Notes under the pieces: generated by a model
Databases searched by the model: none
What the model was told of the DNA's origin: nothing
The model's input: the letters and a program-made list of their open reading frames with translations, nothing else
Program-made: the position numbers and the translations under genes
Part shown: piece by piece, positions 61,091-64,000 of the stretch
How the letters are laid out: each line of letters opens with the position of its first letter
How positions within the stretch are numbered: the first letter of the stretch is position 1
Source of the DNA: Salvelinus alpinus
Taxonomy: Eukaryota > Chordata > Actinopteri > Salmoniformes > Salmonidae
Assembly: GCF_045679555.1 (NCBI RefSeq)
Contig: NC_092091.1
Location: 19,626,572-19,690,571, forward strand
Length of the DNA stretch: 64,000 nt
Direction of reading: 5' to 3'

Positions 61091-63870
61091 TATAAAGACT
61101 AAATCTGACATATATAGACCACCAAATGCTAACAGTCAGTATCTGGATAACAACTGTGAAATGGTTGATAACGTATGTGATATCAACAGAGAGGTATATT
61201 TTCTGGGTGATTTAAATATTGACTGGCTTTCATCAAGCTGCCCACTCAAGAAAAAGCTTTAAACTGTAACCAGTGCCTGCAACCTTGTTCAGGTTATCAG
61301 TCAACCTACCAGGGTAGTTACAAACAGCACAGGAATGAAATCATCAATATATATTGATCACATCTTCGCTTATGCTGCAGAATTGTGCTCTAAAGCGTTA
61401 TCCAGATCCATCGGATGTAGTGATCACAATATAATAGCCAATAGCCATCTAGGAAAACCAAACTTCCAAAGGCTGGGCCTAATATACTGTATAAGAGGTC
61501 ATACAATAAGTTTTGTAGTGATTCCTATGTTATTGATGTAAAGAATATCTGTTGGTCCATGGTGTGTAATGAGGAGCAAACAGAAACTGAAATTGCTTAT
61601 TCCAGTGGCTAATAAGCATGCACCCATTAAGAAAATGACTGTAAAAAATGTTAAATCCCCGTGGATTGATGAGGAATTGAACAATTGTATGGTTGAGAGG
61701 GGTGAGGCAAAAGGAATGGCAAATAAGTCTGGCTGCTCAACCGATTGGCAAACTTATTGCAAATTGAGAAATCATGTGACTAAATTGAATAAAAATAAGA
61801 AGAAACTACACTATGAAACCAAGATAAATGAAATAAAGAATGATAGTAAAAAGCTTTGTAGCACCTTAAATTAAATTCTGGGAAAAAAGGCAAACTCAGC
61901 TCCATCATTCAATGAAACAGATGGCTCATTCATCACAAAACCAACTGATATTGCCAACTACTTTAATGATTTTTTTCATTGGCAAGACTAGCAAACTTAG
62001 GCATAACATGCCAGCAACAAATGCTGCCACTACACATCCAAGTATATCTGACCAAATTATGAAAGACAAGCATCGTAATTTTAAATTCCGTAAAGTTACT
62101 GTGGAAGAGGTGAAAAAAGTATTGTTGTCTATCAACAATGACAAGCCACCGGGGTCTGACAACTTGGATGGAAAATTACTGAGGATAATAGCATTCGATA
62201 TTGCCACTCCTATTTGCCACATCTTCAATTTAAGACTAGAAGGTGTGTGCCCTCAGGCTTGGAGGGAAGCAAAAGTCATTCCGCTACCTAAGAATAGTAA
62301 AGCCCCCTTTAATGGCTCAAATAGCTGACCAATCAGCCTGTTACCAATCCTTAGTAAACCTCTGGTAAAAATTGTGTTTGACCAGATACAACACTATTTT
62401 ACAGTAAATAAATTGACAACAAACTTTCAGTACGCTTATAGAGATGGACATTCAACAAGCACAGCACTTACACAAATGACTGATGATTGGCTGAGAGAAA
62501 TTGATGATAAATAAATTGTGGCGGCTGTTTTGTTAGACTTGAGTGCGGCCTTTGACATTATCGATCATAGTCTGCTGCTGGCAAAACTTATGTGTTATGG
62601 CTTTACACACCCTGCTATATCGTGGATGAAGAGTTACCTGTCTAACAGAACAAAGAAGGTGTTCTTTAATTGAAGACTTTCCAACATAATCCAGGTAGAA
62701 TCAGGAATTCCCCAGGGTAGCTGTCTAGGCCCATTACTTTTTTCAATCTTTACTAATGACATGCCACTGGCTTTGAGGAAAGCCAGAGTGTCTATGTATG
62801 CGGATGACTCAGCACTATACATGTCAGCTACTACAGCAGCTGAAATTACTGCAACACTTAACAAAGAGTTGCAGTTCATATCAGAGTGGGTGGCAAGGAA
62901 TAAGTTAGTCCTAAATATTTCAAAAACTAAAATAATTGTATTTGGTACAAATCATTCACTAAACCCTAAACCTCAACAAAATATTGTAATAAATAATGTG
63001 GAAATTGAGCAAGTTAAGGTGACTAAACTGCTGGGAGTTACCCTGGATTGTAAACTGTCCTGGTAAAAACATATTGATACAACAGTAGCTAAGATGGGGA
63101 GAAGTCTGTCCATGATAAGGCGCTGCTCTACCTTCTTGACAGCACTGTCAACAAGGCAGGTCCTGCAGGCCCTAGTTTTGTTGCACCTGGACTACTGTTC
63201 TGTCATGTGGTCAGGAGCCACAAAAAATTACTTAGGAGAATTGCAATTGGTTCAGAATAGGGCAGCACGGCTGGCCCTTGGATGTACACAGACAGCTAAT
63301 ATTAATAATATGTATGTCAATCTCTCCTGGCTCAAAGTGGAGGAGAGATTGACTTCATCACTACTTGTATTTGTGAGAGGTATTGACATGTTGTGATGCA
63401 CCGAGCTGTCTGTTTGAACTACTGACACACAGCTCGGACACCCATGCATACCCCACGAGACATGCCACCAGAGGTCTCTTCACAGTCCCCAAGTCCAGAA
63501 CAGACTTTGGCATGCACACAGTACTAAATAGAGCCATGACTACATGGAACTCTATTCCACATCAAGTAACTCATGCAAGCAATACAATTATATTTAAAAA
63601 ACAGATAAAAAAAACACCTTATGGAACAGCGGGTACTGTAAAGCAACACAAACATAGGCACAGATACATGCATACACACACACACAATATTATACGCACT
63701 ATACACACACAAACACATGGATTTTTGTACTGTATATATGTGGTAGTGGTGGAGTAGGGGGCAGAGGGCACACAGTATGTTTTTTAAATTTTATAAACTT
63801 CCTTAATTTTGCTGCACCCCAGGAAGAGTAGCTGCTGCCTCCATAATAAATACAAATACAAATGGTACAG
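61091..63870 (+). mobile_element. LINE with endonuclease and reverse transcriptase remnants (jockey superfamily)
   Basis: The copy is 5'-truncated. Near 61110 it reads IYRPPNANSQYLDNN, then VYFLGDLNIDWL and later IDHIFAY and GCSDHN, the C-terminal motifs of an APE-type endonuclease. From 62090 RT motifs follow in order: SINNDKPPGSDNLDGKLLR, PISLLPILSKPLVK, VAAVLLDLSAAFDIIDHSLL, GIPQGSCLGPLLFSIFTNDM, YADDSALYMSAT (catalytic YADD), KTKIIVFG, and a C-terminal domain (LDYCSVMWSGATKNYLGELQ). Stops at about 61260, 62326, 62512, 62671 and 63064 and frame shifts break it. The 3' end carries CAGGAAGAGTAGCTGCTGCC and short AATAAATAC repeats. Confidence 0.88.
62080..63400 (+). pseudogene. LINE reverse transcriptase pseudogene
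   Basis: The RT domain of the element above, with fingers, palm (LDLSAAFD and YADD both intact as motifs) and thumb regions still recognisable, but interrupted by at least four in-frame stops (for example TGA at 62326-62328, TAA at 62512-62514, TGA at 62671-62673 and TAA at 63064-63066). Target-primed reverse transcription is the family's mobilisation mechanism. This copy is dead but less decayed than the L2-like LINE at 15.5 kb. Confidence 0.85.
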
Positions 63871-64000
63871 GTGTTTTCTTTTTTAAAGCCCATAACCATG
63901 TGTGTGAGGTGTATACTTTTATTTCAAAGTAGATTTGTTTAAGACTACCAATAATCACTTTGTGTGACACTGATTTAGCCCACAGCTGTAAAAAGGTTTT

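Overview
This is a vertebrate (teleost) window and almost certainly a salmonid one. It carries salmonid-type tRNA-derived SINEs (including one of HpaI type with a GTTAAC site), at least nine Tc1-like DNA transposon copies or remnants (one with the terminal repeats of the Sleeping Beauty progenitor family), degenerate L2/CR1/Rex-like LINE copies, and two partly visible spliced host genes. Codon-level evidence for host genes is confined to about 1.9 kb; most of the rest is transposon strata, simple repeats and unassigned noncoding DNA.

Layout. 0-21.8 kb is intergenic and packed with transposons: Tc1 copies at 3.55, 8.8, 10.9, 12.5 (Sleeping Beauty type), 15.3-18.9 and 19.7 kb, LINE fragments, SINEs and a solo LTR at 10.3 kb. 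21.87-31.43 kb (+) is a complete three-exon repulsive guidance molecule (RGM) gene, predicted 434 aa. Its second intron holds a Tc1 copy, a second solo LTR and a 1.5-kb inverted-repeat element that ends 54 bp before exon 3. 31.4-45.1 kb is the intergenic space between two convergent genes and holds a hAT-like nest and a 45-bp minisatellite. 45.16-48.58 kb (-) holds the last four coding exons of a CELF-family RNA-binding protein, best matched to celf5. Its upstream part would lie to the right, so 48.6-64 kb may be celf5 intron, though no further celf5 exon was found. That right-hand stretch contains two roughly 150-bp (AC)n tracts, a 5-kb minisatellite of 21-bp units, LINE and Tc1 debris, and a long LINE with endonuclease and reverse-transcriptase remnants at the end.

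Functionally the two host genes are independent: a GPI-anchored BMP co-receptor/neogenin ligand and a splicing/translation regulator. Their adjacency is informative. In human, RGM and CELF genes co-occur on chromosomes 1q (HJV, CELF3) and 15q (RGMA, CELF6), and CELF5 lies on 19p13 where no RGM exists. An RGM beside celf5 therefore fits the fish-retained fourth RGM (rgmd).

The most unusual mobile DNA is a 535-bp miniature LTR-like element at 17.26-17.80 kb: two 236-bp terminal repeats, a 63-bp core ending in a purine tract, and a 4-bp target duplication. A head-to-head relative sits at 20.52-20.95 kb. Its terminal repeat carries a tRNA-like B-box and, in one copy, a perfect CRE palindrome. The 5-kb minisatellite is open in several frames because its unit is exactly seven codons.
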